Shown here: positions 41,443-52,499 of the stretch, piece by piece | Layout of the letters: the number at the start of each line of letters is the position of its first letter | Numbering within the stretch: the first letter of the stretch is position 1 | Origin: Ophiocordyceps camponoti-saundersi (nom. inval.) | Taxonomy: Eukaryota > Ascomycota > Sordariomycetes > Hypocreales > Ophiocordycipitaceae | NCBI GenBank assembly: GCA_003339415.1 | Contig: PDHQ01000013.1 | Coordinates: forward strand, 234,793 to 298,792 | DNA length: 64,000 bases | Direction: 5' to 3' | The notes under the pieces: model-generated | Seen by the model: the letters and a program-made list of their open reading frames with translations, nothing else | Databases searched by the model: none | What the model was told of the DNA's origin: nothing | Made by a program: the position numbers and the translations under genes

Positions 41443-42952
41443 GGATTTTACTCTCACTCTCACTCTCTCTTATCGGCTTTACTATTTTCTCGGACAGCCT
41501 ACAATATGACCACTCCCTCTCTCCACCAACCCCCCCTCCAACCCGCTTCTCGAGTTGGACGAAGGAACGTTTTGAATGAAGAATGCAGATTTTTGATCTT
41601 TTTTTCGTTTCTTCTTCTTTACCTCCTCTCAACCCTTGTTTCTCTTTCTCCTATTTCTCTTTTTTGGATTTATATGCTGGGACGGGTTGGTTAAAGAGGA
41701 GGAGGAGGGGAGTCGTTGGGGAAATCAAAGGGGCAAGGGAATCCCTCCATCTTGTCTTCTCTTTTTTCTCTTTTTTTTTTCTTTTTACTATTTTTCGTTT
41801 ATGGGGATTTTTTTTTTCTTTCGATTCATCAGCGCATACCCAGACGGAAAGGTTCAGACGTCATGGAATTTTTTCTTTTTACTTAAAGGGAAGAAGGAGG
41901 AGGAGGACTGGGGAGAAAGAGGAATAAGGAAAATGGGGGGACAAATTCGGGTTGTTTTTTTTATTTTATTTCCATTGATGGGGTGTTTTTGTGTCTGGGT
42001 TGTTTTTTTTGTTTTTTTTGTTGAATAGATGGACTCAGATGGATAGGTCCGTGATGGACTGAGTAAATTTGCCTCGGAGGGCAGTTTTGTCTAACTTGAC
42101 TGAAAGTGAGGACGGCGATGATGAGGGTGTAGACGTTGGATGGTGGGTGCTGTGTTTATTTTGTCCTTTGCGAGAAAGGAGTAAATGGAGTTTATGACGG
42201 GGTTGGGTTGGGGAGTATCGTGTTTGTGATGCTTGTATGTGAAGCTGGGGATAAGTTGTCGACGGGAATAAGTTGTCATCGACTGGAGCGTTGTCGTACT
42301 CGGGATTGGAAAATTGAGATTGATATGGGAGATGTGCATGTCAAGACAAGGGTGAGAATGACGAGGGTAACAGATTATATTGAATATGTGCAAAAGGGTA
42401 GGGTAACGTGAAGAAAGATAGACCATGTTGGATGCTGTATAGTTGAGAAGAAGAGCACCGAGGAGACTGATAACCATAACAATACTATATGTTAAAGAGA
42501 AGAAGAACACCGAGAAGACTAATATATCATATCGAATACTGTATGTAGTTGAGAAGAACAACAACAAGAAGACTAACAGACGATACTGAATACGGTATGT
42601 AGTTGAGAAGAACAACAAGAAGACTAACAGACCATAACAATACCATATGTAAAAGAGAAGAACAACACGAGAAGACTAATAGACGATACTGATTACCGCA
42701 TTTCAAGGACAGTGAACAACAAGAGAGAGAAATCACACAGATTGATCCACGTTTTTACTTGTTCGTTACGCTCCAGGCCGTTGGCATCGCTCGTTATAAC
42801 CGTGACTAACGCTAAGACTACTATTTACAAGAGAAAGCCGAATGACAACAACATAATAAGAAATGAACAAATCGCATCGAGAATAACAGACATTGAAACC
42901 CTGTATATAAAGAGCTTTATAAAAGACGGAAACCAAAACGAGGAAAAACTAC
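41443..42952. other. Convergent intergenic region with a 52-bp minisatellite
   Basis: The left part is T-rich 3' flank of the arrestin gene. The right part contains the tandem array at 42419-42712 (separate entry). No gene is seen. Confidence 0.7.
42419..42712. repeat. Minisatellite, about 5.5 units of about 52 bp
   Basis: Each unit ends in GAGAAGAA-AACA--GAGAAGACTAATAG and begins ACCATAACAATAC or ACGATACTGAATAC followed by a TATGT. Units starting near 42472 and 42630 share the ACCATAACAATA head. Those near 42525 and 42580 share the ACGATACTGAATAC-type head. Confidence 0.85.
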
Positions 42953-44669
42953 TCAAGAAGCAGAGCCACCTAGAGGACAGCGCGCGTCGTACCCCAACGA
43001 CTTGACGATCCCCAACCCCTTGGTATGACCCTCGCGGAAGAGCAGCCTGTCCCCGGGACGGAGGAACTCGGGACGCTGGAGGAAGCGGAAGGCGACGACG
43101 GCGCGGTCGCCCGTGCGCATCAGGTCCCTGTCGATGGCGATGATGGCGCACGTCTGCGAGACGGAGCCGACGTGGAGCATGGCCTGGTACTTGATCTGGA
43201 TCGTCGTTGCGTGGGAGAGGATGAGGACTGTGAAAAGCGAAGCTGCTGATTCAGTATACAGAACATGGGAATTTTTTTTGAGAATTCTCTTCTCTTTTTT
43301 TCATCTGCTAACCTTCTGCGACAAACTCGCGATGGACTATCGGAGCAGGTTGGCCTTCTAACCGGGGTAAGACGACCATGCCTTTCCGCACGTCATTTCT
43401 CCTGAGCTTCTTAAGAGCCAGAGAGGCGGATTGGCCCGCAGCGGCCGCCTTGGCGCGGATTCGTCTCCGTTCGATCGACCGGACGACGGTGGGGGTGAAG
43501 AGGCCGCGAGAGTCGGGACCGACGAGGACGGCGTCGCCATCGCGCACCACGCCCGCCGCCACGATGCCCGAGACGACCGTTCCCGTAAAGGGGACGGAAA
43601 ACGTGTCGTTGACGTGGAACTCGAGCGGCGCGTCCGGGTTTTGCCGTCCGTGCTGGGGGAGCATGTTGAGGAAGACGCGGACGAGGTCGAGGCCTTGGCC
43701 CGTCACGTTGGACACGTGGAATACGGGGCAGATTCGACTGCTGACGAAGCGGGAGGCCGTCTCTATCGCTTCCTCTCTCGAGTTGATGAGGGAGGGCACC
43801 TTTCTAGCCCCGGGGCTCTTGAGTATCTTGACGATTTGCGTCATCGTCTGGGCCAGGATGTTGGGAGGGCAAATGTCCGTCTTGGTCACCACCACCATGA
43901 CGGGGACGTTGAGGGCCAGCGCTATCCCGAGATGCTCCTTACTCATGCCCACCAGCCCGTTGTTGGCCGCCACCATCAACAGGCAGTAGTCGGGGCTGCT
44001 GGATAGGAGGCCGAAGACTGTGGTGCGGAGGTATTTTTCGTGTCCTGCGAGGTCGGTGAAGGTGATGACTTTGGCGCTGCGTTTGCCGATGTCTTCCCAT
44101 GAGAGTTTGCCTTTTTTTTTTTGTGAGTTTAAGAGATTGGAGAGGGAGAGAGAGAGAGAGAGAAAGGGTGTTTGAAAGGACAAGTAAAGAGAAACAGGAC
44201 ACGACAGGGGAAGAGGGAAAAAGAAGAAGACGTACGTCCCGGCGTCTCGGAAACGACGACGCGTCCAACACTGTCGAAGCCCATAATCTCCATACCGACT
44301 GAGCTTGTCCGTCCAGACTCCATTTCATGCTTGTGTCGAAACAGGTTGACTCGGGCTTTTCCCCTGCCATCGTCTAGATCGCCTTTTACGAGCACGCCCA
44401 GCATTGAGCTCTTGCCGGCGTCGACTGAAGGTGGGGGACAAGACGGGAAACTTGGTTAGTTACTGTAACTGAGATGGGGAAGAGGATCGAAGCGTGGAAT
44501 AAAACCAAGAAGAGAATACCATTGCCGACGACTGCGATTCTCGTCTCGATGACATCTTCCGGCCGAGAAGGCACGCGGCGGATGAGAACCTTTCCGCTAC
44601 AGAATTCGGTCGCCTCCTTTTTGCTCGTCTTGTTGCTGCCACCAGCCGCCGTCTTCTTACCGTCGCCGT

Positions 44670-44721
<52 letters not shown>

Positions 44722-45264
44722 CGCAGAATCCTCGACGGCACCGCCAACATTCCTCGTGAGCAAGAGCTCGCAATCGGCGCGAACCGCCTTGGCCGCCCCG
44801 ACCAGTCTATCGTATGCAGTTGACCACTGATCGAGACCAAAGTGCATCGACTCCCCCCCATCCTCGAGGCCAAGATCGAAGACGGTCTCGCCGCCTCCTT
44901 CTTCAATGCGGGAGGCGACTAGATCACGTAGCTGATCGAGAGCCTCGGCGTCTTCGTCCTCGTCTTGAAATTTCGCTTGGAGGAGTTGCTTGAGAGGTAA
45001 TCGTGGAGGCGGGTTTCCTAGTTCGAGCGTGTCGAAGAGTTCATCTAGCTCGGCGTGGTGCTGCTCTGCTGATTGGGCTGGAGCGGAGGTTGGGAAACGA
45101 AGCTTTTGTTGTTGTTCGACGAACTCGGCGAACTCGCTTAGAGCCTACATCTCGAGCGGTTTAGAGAGGCAAATGGACTGAGAGATCAGGAAGAGGAGAT
45201 TATCACGTACAGACTCTCCTTTGCGCCTCTCGTGTGGCTGAGGTCTGTTGATCTTGCTCGACAT
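42953..45264 (-). CDS. GTPBP1/GTPBP2-like translational GTPase, 646 aa
   Basis: Five exons on the minus strand: 45264-45211, 45144-44520, 44424-44236, 44110-43313, 43227-42953. All four introns are GT-AG and the phases sum to 647 codons. The N-terminal 220 residues include an acidic helical region and a poly-Ala tract (about 160-176) encoded by 17 CAG units read on the other strand. The EF-Tu-like G domain follows: G1 VVGNVDAGKSS (about 223-233), [15 protein letters not shown]3 DLAGHEKY (309-316) and G4 TKTD (365-368). Beta-barrel domains come next, ending [20 protein letters not shown] and [16 protein letters not shown]. Animal GTPBP1/2 act in ribosome rescue and mRNA decay; the same is inferred here. 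G1 has Ser instead of Thr after GKS, which is tolerated in GTPases. The region [20 protein letters not shown] starts exon 2. Confidence 0.92.
44670..44720. repeat. (CAG)n repeat inside the GTPBP1-like exon 2
   Basis: 17 uninterrupted units. On the coding (minus) strand they read as GCT alanine codons. Confidence 0.95.
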
Positions 45265-45441
45265 TGCATCACAACTAAGTCGTTGACGGGCTGCTTCATT
45301 TAGATCCCGACGGATGCGAGAGGTGATGCTAGCTGTAAAGCTTGCTCTGTTCGAGGCTCGGTCCTGATCAGAGTCAGAATCTCTTCTCCGACGTCGGCTT
45401 TATCTATCGATGAGGTGACTCGGAGGGGTGACTCGGAGAGA

Positions 45442-45474
<33 letters not shown>

Positions 45475-45591
45475 GGCTGGGGGGGCGGGGGGGAAAACGT
45501 CCCAGGGGGGGGGGCCGCCCCCATCACGGCATCTCTTTGGGANNNNNNNNNNTTGTTTTTTTTGCCGACTCTCTGCCCGCGGGCGGGCGGG

Positions 45592-45656
<65 letters not shown>

Positions 45657-46191
45657 GTGGAGGGGACAGCTTGGCGGATCTGGGGTAAATCGTCACAGCA
45701 GGTGTCGACGCCTCCATTACGTCATCTATTTGGGAAGACTAGAAGTTGGGATCTTCAGGATTGGATTGATGACAAGACGAATCGCAAAGGAATGTATGTA
45801 AGTAAAGGAAAATTGCTTGGCTCAGAAGAGAAACCATGAAACCTCGTCAAATGCTACTGTTTCTTTCTCTTTCTCTGTCTCCTTCCCTTTCCCTTTCGTC
45901 GCAGAGTTACAATTACTCAAATAGGCTGCAATCGCTCTGACCGGATTCATCTCGCCCATCCATATCTACCTGATATCTTCTCGTCATCCGTCAAGAACAA
46001 GCCATGCTATGCTACTCTGTCCGTGGTCGGGGCGAGACGATGGCTGTGCGGGGCGGTGGCAAAGCGCCCGCGTCCATGACCACGTGTTGTCTACCTCTCT
46101 GCCTTCGCGGCCCGTCTCGAATCGTAATTTCTTTTCCGTGTCCCCGTTCCCGCGATCGCTAGTCCACTCGCTCTGGTCGGCTCATGACGGG
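45265..46191. other. Intergenic region with two poly-G tracts and a 10-N gap
   Basis: Contains the 5' flank of the GTPBP1-like gene, the poly-G/gap structure (45444-45735) and the 3' flank of lsm3. Polyglycine frames here are homopolymer artefacts. Confidence 0.7.
45444..45735. repeat. Two poly-G tracts, duplicated 22-bp flank, 10-N gap
   Basis: 30 G at 45444-45473 and 63 G at 45593-45655, with Ns at 45543-45552. A CCCATCACGGCATCTCTTTG block before the gap (45520-45542) recurs in diverged form after the second tract (45713-45735, TCCATTACGTCATCTATTTG). This is the same design as the poly-C locus at 20.3 kb. Confidence 0.8.
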
Positions 46192-46681
46192 TCAAAATGG
46201 CGTTTGGGGTGAGATCAGCACCACGCTATCGCCTGTTGCGCGCGACTTTAGTAAAGACGGCCGCCGGCGGGAGAGAACCATGCCCATCAAAACTCACCTC
46301 GAACAAAGAGCATTTCAGACTTGCGGCTTATCGTCTGCGACGGCGAAATAGTCAGAGACTGAGCAAGGCAGTGTAGACTTGTGCGCTCACCTTGATGTCG
46401 TCGTTGTCGTTGCTGTTCTCGTCATCGTCGTCGACGGCATAAATCGTCTCCTCGACCTCGCCCAAGACCAGATTGCAGTGACTGTCGTACGCCTATGTAA
46501 AGAGAGTCAGCAGCCGACCCTTCCTCCCGAACAGAGCCCAAGACGGAGGACGCCATACGTGAAGCTTCCCCTTCAGTTCCCGGTCTCCCCTCAGTTTGAC
46601 AAAGACAGCCTCGTTCAAGAGCAGTCGCACAAGGTCGAGAGGCTCCGCGACGTGACCGGAGTCCTCGCCTGCGTCCGCCAT
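46192..46681 (-). CDS. lsm3: U6 snRNA-associated Sm-like protein LSm3, 100 aa
   Basis: Four exons: 46681-46559, 46492-46391, 46334-46298, 46232-46192. All introns are GT-AG, and the lengths 123+102+37+41 sum to 101 codons. The product reads [20 protein letters not shown] (Sm1 start), [20 protein letters not shown] (Sm1 core with the D-x-x-x-N RNA-binding loop), then an acidic loop with [11 protein letters not shown]. It ends [20 protein letters not shown], the Sm2 motif with the R-G RNA-binding pair. Length and exon density fit fungal LSm3. It belongs to the Lsm1-7 ring (cytoplasmic mRNA decapping) and the Lsm2-8 ring (nuclear U6 snRNA). Confidence 0.95.
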
Positions 46682-47124
46682 GTTTCGCGCTCGCGGTTCG
46701 TTCTCGGGATGAAGAGCTGGTGAGTTGGGAGATTGGTCGCTTATCGATCGCCTTGCGAGGCTGAGGAAAACCCTTTGCGAGGTGGGGACAGACAAGACAC
46801 TTATTTGCACACTCGCTTACCTACCTGTTAGCTTAGAAGCACATACTTATGCATATATGCAGATTATTCTGAGATATGCACATGTGCGGTGCGTTCACTT
46901 GACTGCGGGGTTTCCCCAGGTCGATTCCCCACAGCTCCTCATTAAGGTTCCGAATACGATGGTGATCCCCGAGAAGCCCCTCCTCTCCTCACTTTGCCCC
47001 TCACGACGAGATATGTGCCTGTGACTCTCTCATACATAGAAAGGCCAACATGATATATGTACCCTCACTTACCTGCGCACAACTGTGACCTCGTTTACAG
47101 GCGCATATTCTGTCGACGAGCTTA
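46682..47124. promoter_or_regulatory. Divergent promoter region, lsm3 / ATPase-expression gene
   Basis: 443 bp between two outward-facing start codons. No clear TATA box or other defined site is seen. Confidence 0.5.
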
Positions 47125-49185
47125 ATGACCATGGCTTCATTGACAAGCTCCAGGTCCCTCATGAGGCGTCTTCGTCTCGGTCGCTTTCCCCGCCCTCGAA
47201 CACCTCGGCGACATCGCCCGCCCTTCATCGCTCCACCGGATGATAGCCTTGGCTCGGACGGGTTCGAGCAGAATCACGCCAATGTCGACCACTTGGCTGA
47301 CCTGCTAAGCGCGATCCAGCGCCAGGATAAGGGCCAGACAAGCCAATCTTTCATCGCCTGGACGTCGCTGCTCAACGACAGCGACTCGCCACGGCACGCC
47401 GAAGCCGTGCGACAGGCGCGGGAACTACCAGCAACAACGCTGTCGGAGCTGATACATAATCTCGACCCCTTGGACAACCCGCAGCTTGACCCGGCTCACG
47501 GTCTGAATATCTCGTCCGCCATGACCCAGTTCACGTCGGCCTGTAACTTGGTGGATGAGTTCGGAGTGCGACGATACCACCGCCAGGTGCTGTCTGGCAT
47601 GAAAGCACTGCTCAAAGTACGCGACGTTATACCGTCCGATTGCGAGGTCATGATGCGCTGCGCCGGCGCCGGCGTCAATCCGCAGCAGGTCAAACACTTT
47701 TGGACCGCGCCTGTCCGCCTCGGACTTCGGGGGCATCGCTCACCCAAGACTTGGCTCGAATTCATCAAGGGCCGCTTCATGACCGAGCCGATGTACTACC
47801 AATTCGACCGCGCGCGCGTGGCGGTGCTCCCCCGCGACCAGCAGCGGAAGGGCTTGAACAGGAGGTTACCGAGCGCCACGCTGCATTACCTCGACAGCTT
47901 GCGCCTGAGCCGCAACATGCTGCAGTTTGAGCCTTGGAACCGACAGCCCTGGCGACCAGATCAGGACTGGCGACGTTCATTCCGCCATACCGGCCGCGAT
48001 TATCGTAGTTACGGCGCTCACTTTCGGCGAGCCATCTGCTACCCGACCACCATCGATGAAGAGTTCCTGAGCGTGTCAATGAAGGCCTTCGCCCGGTCCA
48101 ACGGCCTTCGACCAATCTGCGAGGAGATACTCACCTACCACTACGGCATCAAGTTCGTCGACGTCGACGAACGCCCCGGCCTCTGCCCCGTCGGTGGCCA
48201 CGACCTGCCGCCGAACGACCGGCTCGGACCGTCGGCCCGGCTGCTGGACGCCATCGTCGAGTCCTTCGGAGCCATGTCCGAACCGCGGCTGGGACTGGAG
48301 CTGGTAATGTTCGTGTCGCGCCGCTGGAACGTGCCCATACCCGCTCGCACCTGGTCCAACCTCTTCAACTGGACGTACGTCTGCGCGACCAGGCCGCTGC
48401 GCCAGATGCGCCGCGTGTACGACGAGAGTCAATTGCGCGCTGTTTCGATGCGCGATATCGAACACGTCTGGCATATCATGCGCTCTCCGCCTTATGACGT
48501 GGAGCCCAGCTTCGACGACTGGTCCTGTTGGGCCCGCGCTCTGATCGATGCTCGCTCCTTTGGCTCGGCCGTTGCCGCCATCACCGACCACATGGTGCCG
48601 CACTTTGACGCCGTCGACGCCGAGTACCGCGCCGCCATCGTCGAAGAGCTACTGGTCAACGACGGCGCCGTCGACCGGCCTGCCTCTCACCGCCGCCTCG
48701 AGGCTCAAGCCCGCAAGGACCATGCTCGCACCGCCATCTCCTACTGCCTCCATCAGCTGCTCAAGAAAGCCTCCCGCACCCCTCGCCACCGCAGCGGCTA
48801 CGTGATGGAGCGTCTCATCCCGGACCTCATCCGCGACCTCTCCGACTTCTTCCCCCCGAACATCGTCTATCGTTCCTCTCAGGGCCTGATCCAGCTCAGC
48901 CGGCCCGACGCCCCCCACCGCTTCAGCTGGTTCAAGGCCTGGCGCACCGCCCTGCCCGCCCGTTACTCCGCCAATTACATCTCTCCCGATCAGGATAGTC
49001 GCAATTGGCCCGACGAATTCTGGCCTAAGGTCCAGGACATGCGCATCCTCGGCTGGCATCGACTTCCCTCCGAGAGAACTGACTCCCTGATGCCCGCTCC
49101 TTTGCGTCGGCGATCACCCGATGGCGTTGCTGAGGCTGAATCGGCTGTCTGGTTCCGCGGCCTGCGTAGAGAGTTGATGCTCTAG
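47125..49185 (+). CDS. Probable mitochondrial ATPase-expression protein (AEP2/ATP13-like), 686 aa
   Basis: A single exon with an ATG start. The N-terminus is Arg/Ser/Leu-rich and lacks acidic residues for the first 38 residues (MTMASLTSSRSLMRRLRLGR...), a good mitochondrial presequence. The body is helical and Arg/Trp-rich: TQFTSACNLVDEFGVRRYHR, MKALLKVRDVIPSDCEVMMR, GVNPQQVKHFWTAPVRLGLR. The spacing resembles PPR-like helix pairs. I associate this pattern with the fungal Mitochondrial ATPase expression family (PF12921), whose yeast member Aep2/Atp13 supports translation of the mitochondrial subunit-9 mRNA. That link is from memory and is not proven by a motif. The match is best over residues about 130-250; the remainder is less certain. 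Confidence 0.7.
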   Translation: MTMASLTSSRSLMRRLRLGRFPRPRTPRRHRPPFIAPPDDSLGSDGFEQNHANVDHLADLLSAIQRQDKGQTSQSFIAWTSLLNDSDSPRHAEAVRQARELPATTLSELIHNLDPLDNPQLDPAHGLNISSAMTQFTSACNLVDEFGVRRYHRQVLSGMKALLKVRDVIPSDCEVMMRCAGAGVNPQQVKHFWTAPVRLGLRGHRSPKTWLEFIKGRFMTEPMYYQFDRARVAVLPRDQQRKGLNRRLPSATLHYLDSLRLSRNMLQFEPWNRQPWRPDQDWRRSFRHTGRDYRSYGAHFRRAICYPTTIDEEFLSVSMKAFARSNGLRPICEEILTYHYGIKFVDVDERPGLCPVGGHDLPPNDRLGPSARLLDAIVESFGAMSEPRLGLELVMFVSRRWNVPIPARTWSNLFNWTYVCATRPLRQMRRVYDESQLRAVSMRDIEHVWHIMRSPPYDVEPSFDDWSCWARALIDARSFGSAVAAITDHMVPHFDAVDAEYRAAIVEELLVNDGAVDRPASHRRLEAQARKDHARTAISYCLHQLLKKASRTPRHRSGYVMERLIPDLIRDLSDFFPPNIVYRSSQGLIQLSRPDAPHRFSWFKAWRTALPARYSANYISPDQDSRNWPDEFWPKVQDMRILGWHRLPSERTDSLMPAPLRRRSPDGVAEAESAVWFRGLRRELML

Positions 49186-50484
49186 ACGCTGGCTTGGAGA
49201 TGACGAGTGACTGGGTTGCCCTCATTTTCTAGCCCGTTGTCTCTCTCGTTTATACGCCACAGCAGCGGTCTCTTGTCCCGACTTTTTCTCTGCGGTTGAA
49301 GCCATGATTTGTAAAGTTGGTCGATGCAAGTTCCCCGCTACTTACCATCGCCTTTCCCTCCAGACAATCCGTACCCTTCTCGGCCACTTGAAGATTGTGT
49401 AAAGCGGAACTGGGCTGACAGGGTAAACTGAAATGGCTGGCTCCCTCGCCTTGTCGGGTCAAGACGACATCAAGGTTCATCGATGATGGTCCTATAGCGG
49501 ACTAAGGTGGCGTGGTACAGAAAGGCGCTGGGATTTACCGAAGCAGCTTCGCGTACGCAGCCAGCCTTTCAAGCCAAAATGTCCCCCCTCCCACGCAAGC
49601 TTCGCCACCTCGCCAGGTTTGACAGACGTGATATTGTCACGCATGGAGCTAAGGTGAATGAGGAGATACGAGGGGGCAGGGTATTTCCTCACGGAAGGCA
49701 CAGAAAACAGGGGAGATGGGCGCTTAGAAACAGAACCAAATGATCCGACCAACGATGAATGAAACGTCTGGCGGAAGCGGACAAAAGAGAGGCGTCAGCT
49801 TGACATAACAGTGGGCAATAGGATCAGGTCTCCATTGGGGGCCAAATGCACATATGTTCATGCATAGTACGTACGGAACGTGATGCAACCCCGCTTGCAA
49901 CTACCAACCTAGGTATATAAGGAGCAGAATCCCTTGGCCGGGAAGAGTCCATGGTCAGACCTCCCCTGGATCAATCCTGAATTTGACAAGTACATATGTG
50001 CAATCAGTACTACACGACCAAAATCTTCATTTGTCGAGATCGGGACGAGGAGGATGTCAGTTTCGATCGTTGCGACAACCCGAGCAAGCCTGGTCACCGA
50101 ATCAAGCGCTTGCCGATGGCTTCAAGGAAGGAAGCTAAGAAGTGCGGGAAGTACGGCTGCCGGAATCCCTAGCTTCCATTCGGCGAGTTGTTAAAGACGC
50201 GGCGAAGCAACGACTCCTGTTGAAAAGTAGGTTCGATCTAGGCAGTGGATTCGGCCGAAGGCTGAGAAGTTAACGCAAGAAAAGAGGTTGCTTAGGCCGG
50301 AAGAGTTCGGGAGAGTAAGGAAGGAGGAGAACAAGGCCGACGTGCGGAGAGACGCATGAGATATTTTGCGTCTCTTATGCGGATACCTGAAGCGACTTTT
50401 CCCTCCTACAGTAAATCTCTTTGGGTCTTGCCAAGTTTGAAATCATGCAGTCAAAGATCAAATCAAACTATCAAGCAGCTCTTA
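49186..50484. other. Intergenic region before the kinase-like gene
   Basis: 1.3 kb without a supported gene, RNA or repeat. The composition is mixed, with no RIP bias. Confidence 0.6.
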
Positions 50485-51562
50485 CTACTTTATGTCAGAC
50501 TCAAGTCTGCGTACTTCTGTCATTACATCTTCCATAGTCAAAAGCGTATGTGTCCAACAACCGAGAACAACATCGCCTCCCCAGAGTCCTCTAACCTCCG
50601 GGAAAATACCTTGGGCAAAGTGATGGTCCACCAAACTTTCGTATTCCTCCATCTCTAACAGCGTCGAGAATTGGCCACCAGGTTCACGAAATGGCCAGTG
50701 ACCTGCAAGAATAGTATAAAGAACGGAGCCGAGACTGAAGATATCCACACTAGGTGATGGCGTCCAAGGCGAATTGGGGTCGAAAAACCCAGCATCCGGT
50801 AGTTTTTGGGCTGATAGGCCAAGCTCCTTGCATGTAGCTCCCCCAAAATCGCAGAGCCAGAGGTCCAATTCCAAGGGCCACGTCCCATGAACGAGGAAGT
50901 TGTCAGGACGTAAATCGCTATGTATGACACCCCGACTGTGAGCGTAGGCTACCGCTTGGACAGCCTGACCAAAGAACTTTCTTCTAAGGCCGACAGGTAT
51001 ACCCTCGTTGCGTTCGTCGATGAAGCGTTGGAGGCTGCCATGGCTAGCTTCCGCAAATAGCAAGCCCGTTGGGAAATCTGTCTGCCATCCTAGGTATCTA
51101 ACGACTGTTAGATAGAAGAGACTGGATGGAATAGTTCTCATACCGAACAATGAGAGGATGCTCTCCCAGTCTCTCTAGGATTCGCCGCTCCACGTGAAAG
51201 TTCTCAGAGACACTTGCTCGTTCCCGAATGGTTTGGTCCTTTGACACTACTACTGGAGCCTTGAGGATGATTGACGGCTTGACACGGAAAAAACAAGCTG
51301 TCGAACCGAGGAACCTCTCCCCGGGGAGCTTGACCAGGCCGGCTTCGGCTTCGGATAACGACAGGCCTTTTACGCCGAAGTATTGCATCACGGCATAGCG
51401 CACGACTGCCAATCTTTTAGTGATTAACTGCCACAGTTGGCCCCATGATGAAAGACGAATAAGACTTAGAAGAGACATGATAAGATGATATTCTGAGTTC
51501 AGGGCAACGGAATCTGCGTCAACAGGATCAGGACCGGTATTGGATAGATCGGAAGCGTCCAT
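50485..51562 (-). CDS. Protein-kinase-like protein with HSD in place of HRD, 343 aa
   Basis: Exon 1 51562-51144 and exon 2 51097-50485, with a 46-nt intron (GTATGA...GTTAG) joined in phase 2. The join reads GEHPLIVR-YLGWQTDF, exactly where kinases have beta4/beta5. The first in-frame ATG is at 51562 (MDASDLSNTG); the frame extends to a TTG upstream. Kinase landmarks: beta3 Lys101 (SIILKAP), alphaC Glu125 (NFHVERRIL), catalytic loop HSDLRPDN (199-206), DFG (223-225), SVDIFSLGSVLYTILAGHWP. The catalytic Asp, Asn and DFG are kept, and only the Arg of HRD is replaced by Ser, so it may be active. The kinase core is short on the C-lobe. No close family recognised; fungi have many lineage-specific kinases of this kind. 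It is the last host gene before the transposon patchwork. Confidence 0.78.
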
Positions 51563-52249
51563 AACGATTAAGGATACAGCGGGTCCGTACAGCAAATATC
51601 AAGCGGGCCAGCCACGTGGTATATCGGCTCAACCCCGGAGATGCAGCTTTCGAAAAACAACGCTCAACAACGGCATTGTCGGATGGTCAAGTCTCAGCTC
51701 CCCCGCTCCCGACTGCTCAAATGCGCCTCAACCGTTCAGCTATGCTTGTGAAGCGCATCGGTATCGGTCTCGAAACTTGCAGGGGTGTTAAAGGTTTTGC
51801 AAAGCGATGATACGGCAAGATAGAGGTGTCCCTGTCGCAAAACAACCTGGATGGGAGCCTACATACATACGTGCGGAGAAACGCTTGACTCAGGACCTCC
51901 GATACATTAGAGCCTGCGGATACTGCGAAGAAGGTAATAGTCTCTGCTGGGATGGAAGACCAGGAAAAGGTTCGCTAATAACCTCGGGAAACCAAGTCAT
52001 CGCAACTGTTGAACTTGAACACGGTCGATTCGGTCTGAACATATCCGCTGTCAGAAAGACTCAGCGATATTCGCAATGAGAAGAAACAAATACAATTCCG
52101 CACTTCAGAGAAAGCCACGAAAAGCCTCGAAACAAACAAAGTATAAACAATGAGGCCGTCTAGGGCCATGAGCTCAAAACAACTCGAAACATAACTTATC
52201 CGGGAACACTCAGACAACCTTGACGACGCTGAAAACACCATGGAGACCA
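51563..52249. other. Region between the kinase gene and the transposon patchwork
   Basis: About 690 bp, no feature recognised. It probably holds the kinase promoter next to 51562; the right part may already be transposon-derived. Confidence 0.5.
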
Positions 52250-52261
52250 ATCCACCCTCTT

Positions 52262-52460
52262 TTACAAACCGAACCACAAGTACCGCGGGGGACCACATTG
52301 GGAACAGTGTTACTATGTTGTTGGAAAACCTGAATGGCCGACCTATGATCTTATTCCAAATATTCAAGCAAAAGCTAACACGAAAGTCAACCCTCTTCCA
52401 GTTGCTAAACAGAAAAAGATATCCGACTTTAAGTCCACTCGTGCTTATAACAGAGAACGC
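52262..52460 (+). pseudogene. Possible copia gag C-terminal fragment
   Basis: One frame reads YKPNHKYRGGPHWEQCYYVV followed by GKPEWPTYDLIPNIQAKANT, ending at a stop after RLDD. The H-K-x3-GP-H-x3-C spacing resembles the degenerate zinc-knuckle end of fungal copia gag. It is weakly supported and not linked to family A. Confidence 0.35.
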
Positions 52461-52499
52461 CTTGATGACTGAGCGAGAAAAATACTGCAAAAACCGATT

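Noticed and set aside
45300..45839. Polyglycine/polyproline frames around the gap
   Set aside because: Homopolymer artefacts; cross Ns.
51975..52490. 171-codon minus-strand frame
   Set aside because: Cys/Ser/Phe-rich without a domain; it is antisense to probable transposon gag sequence.
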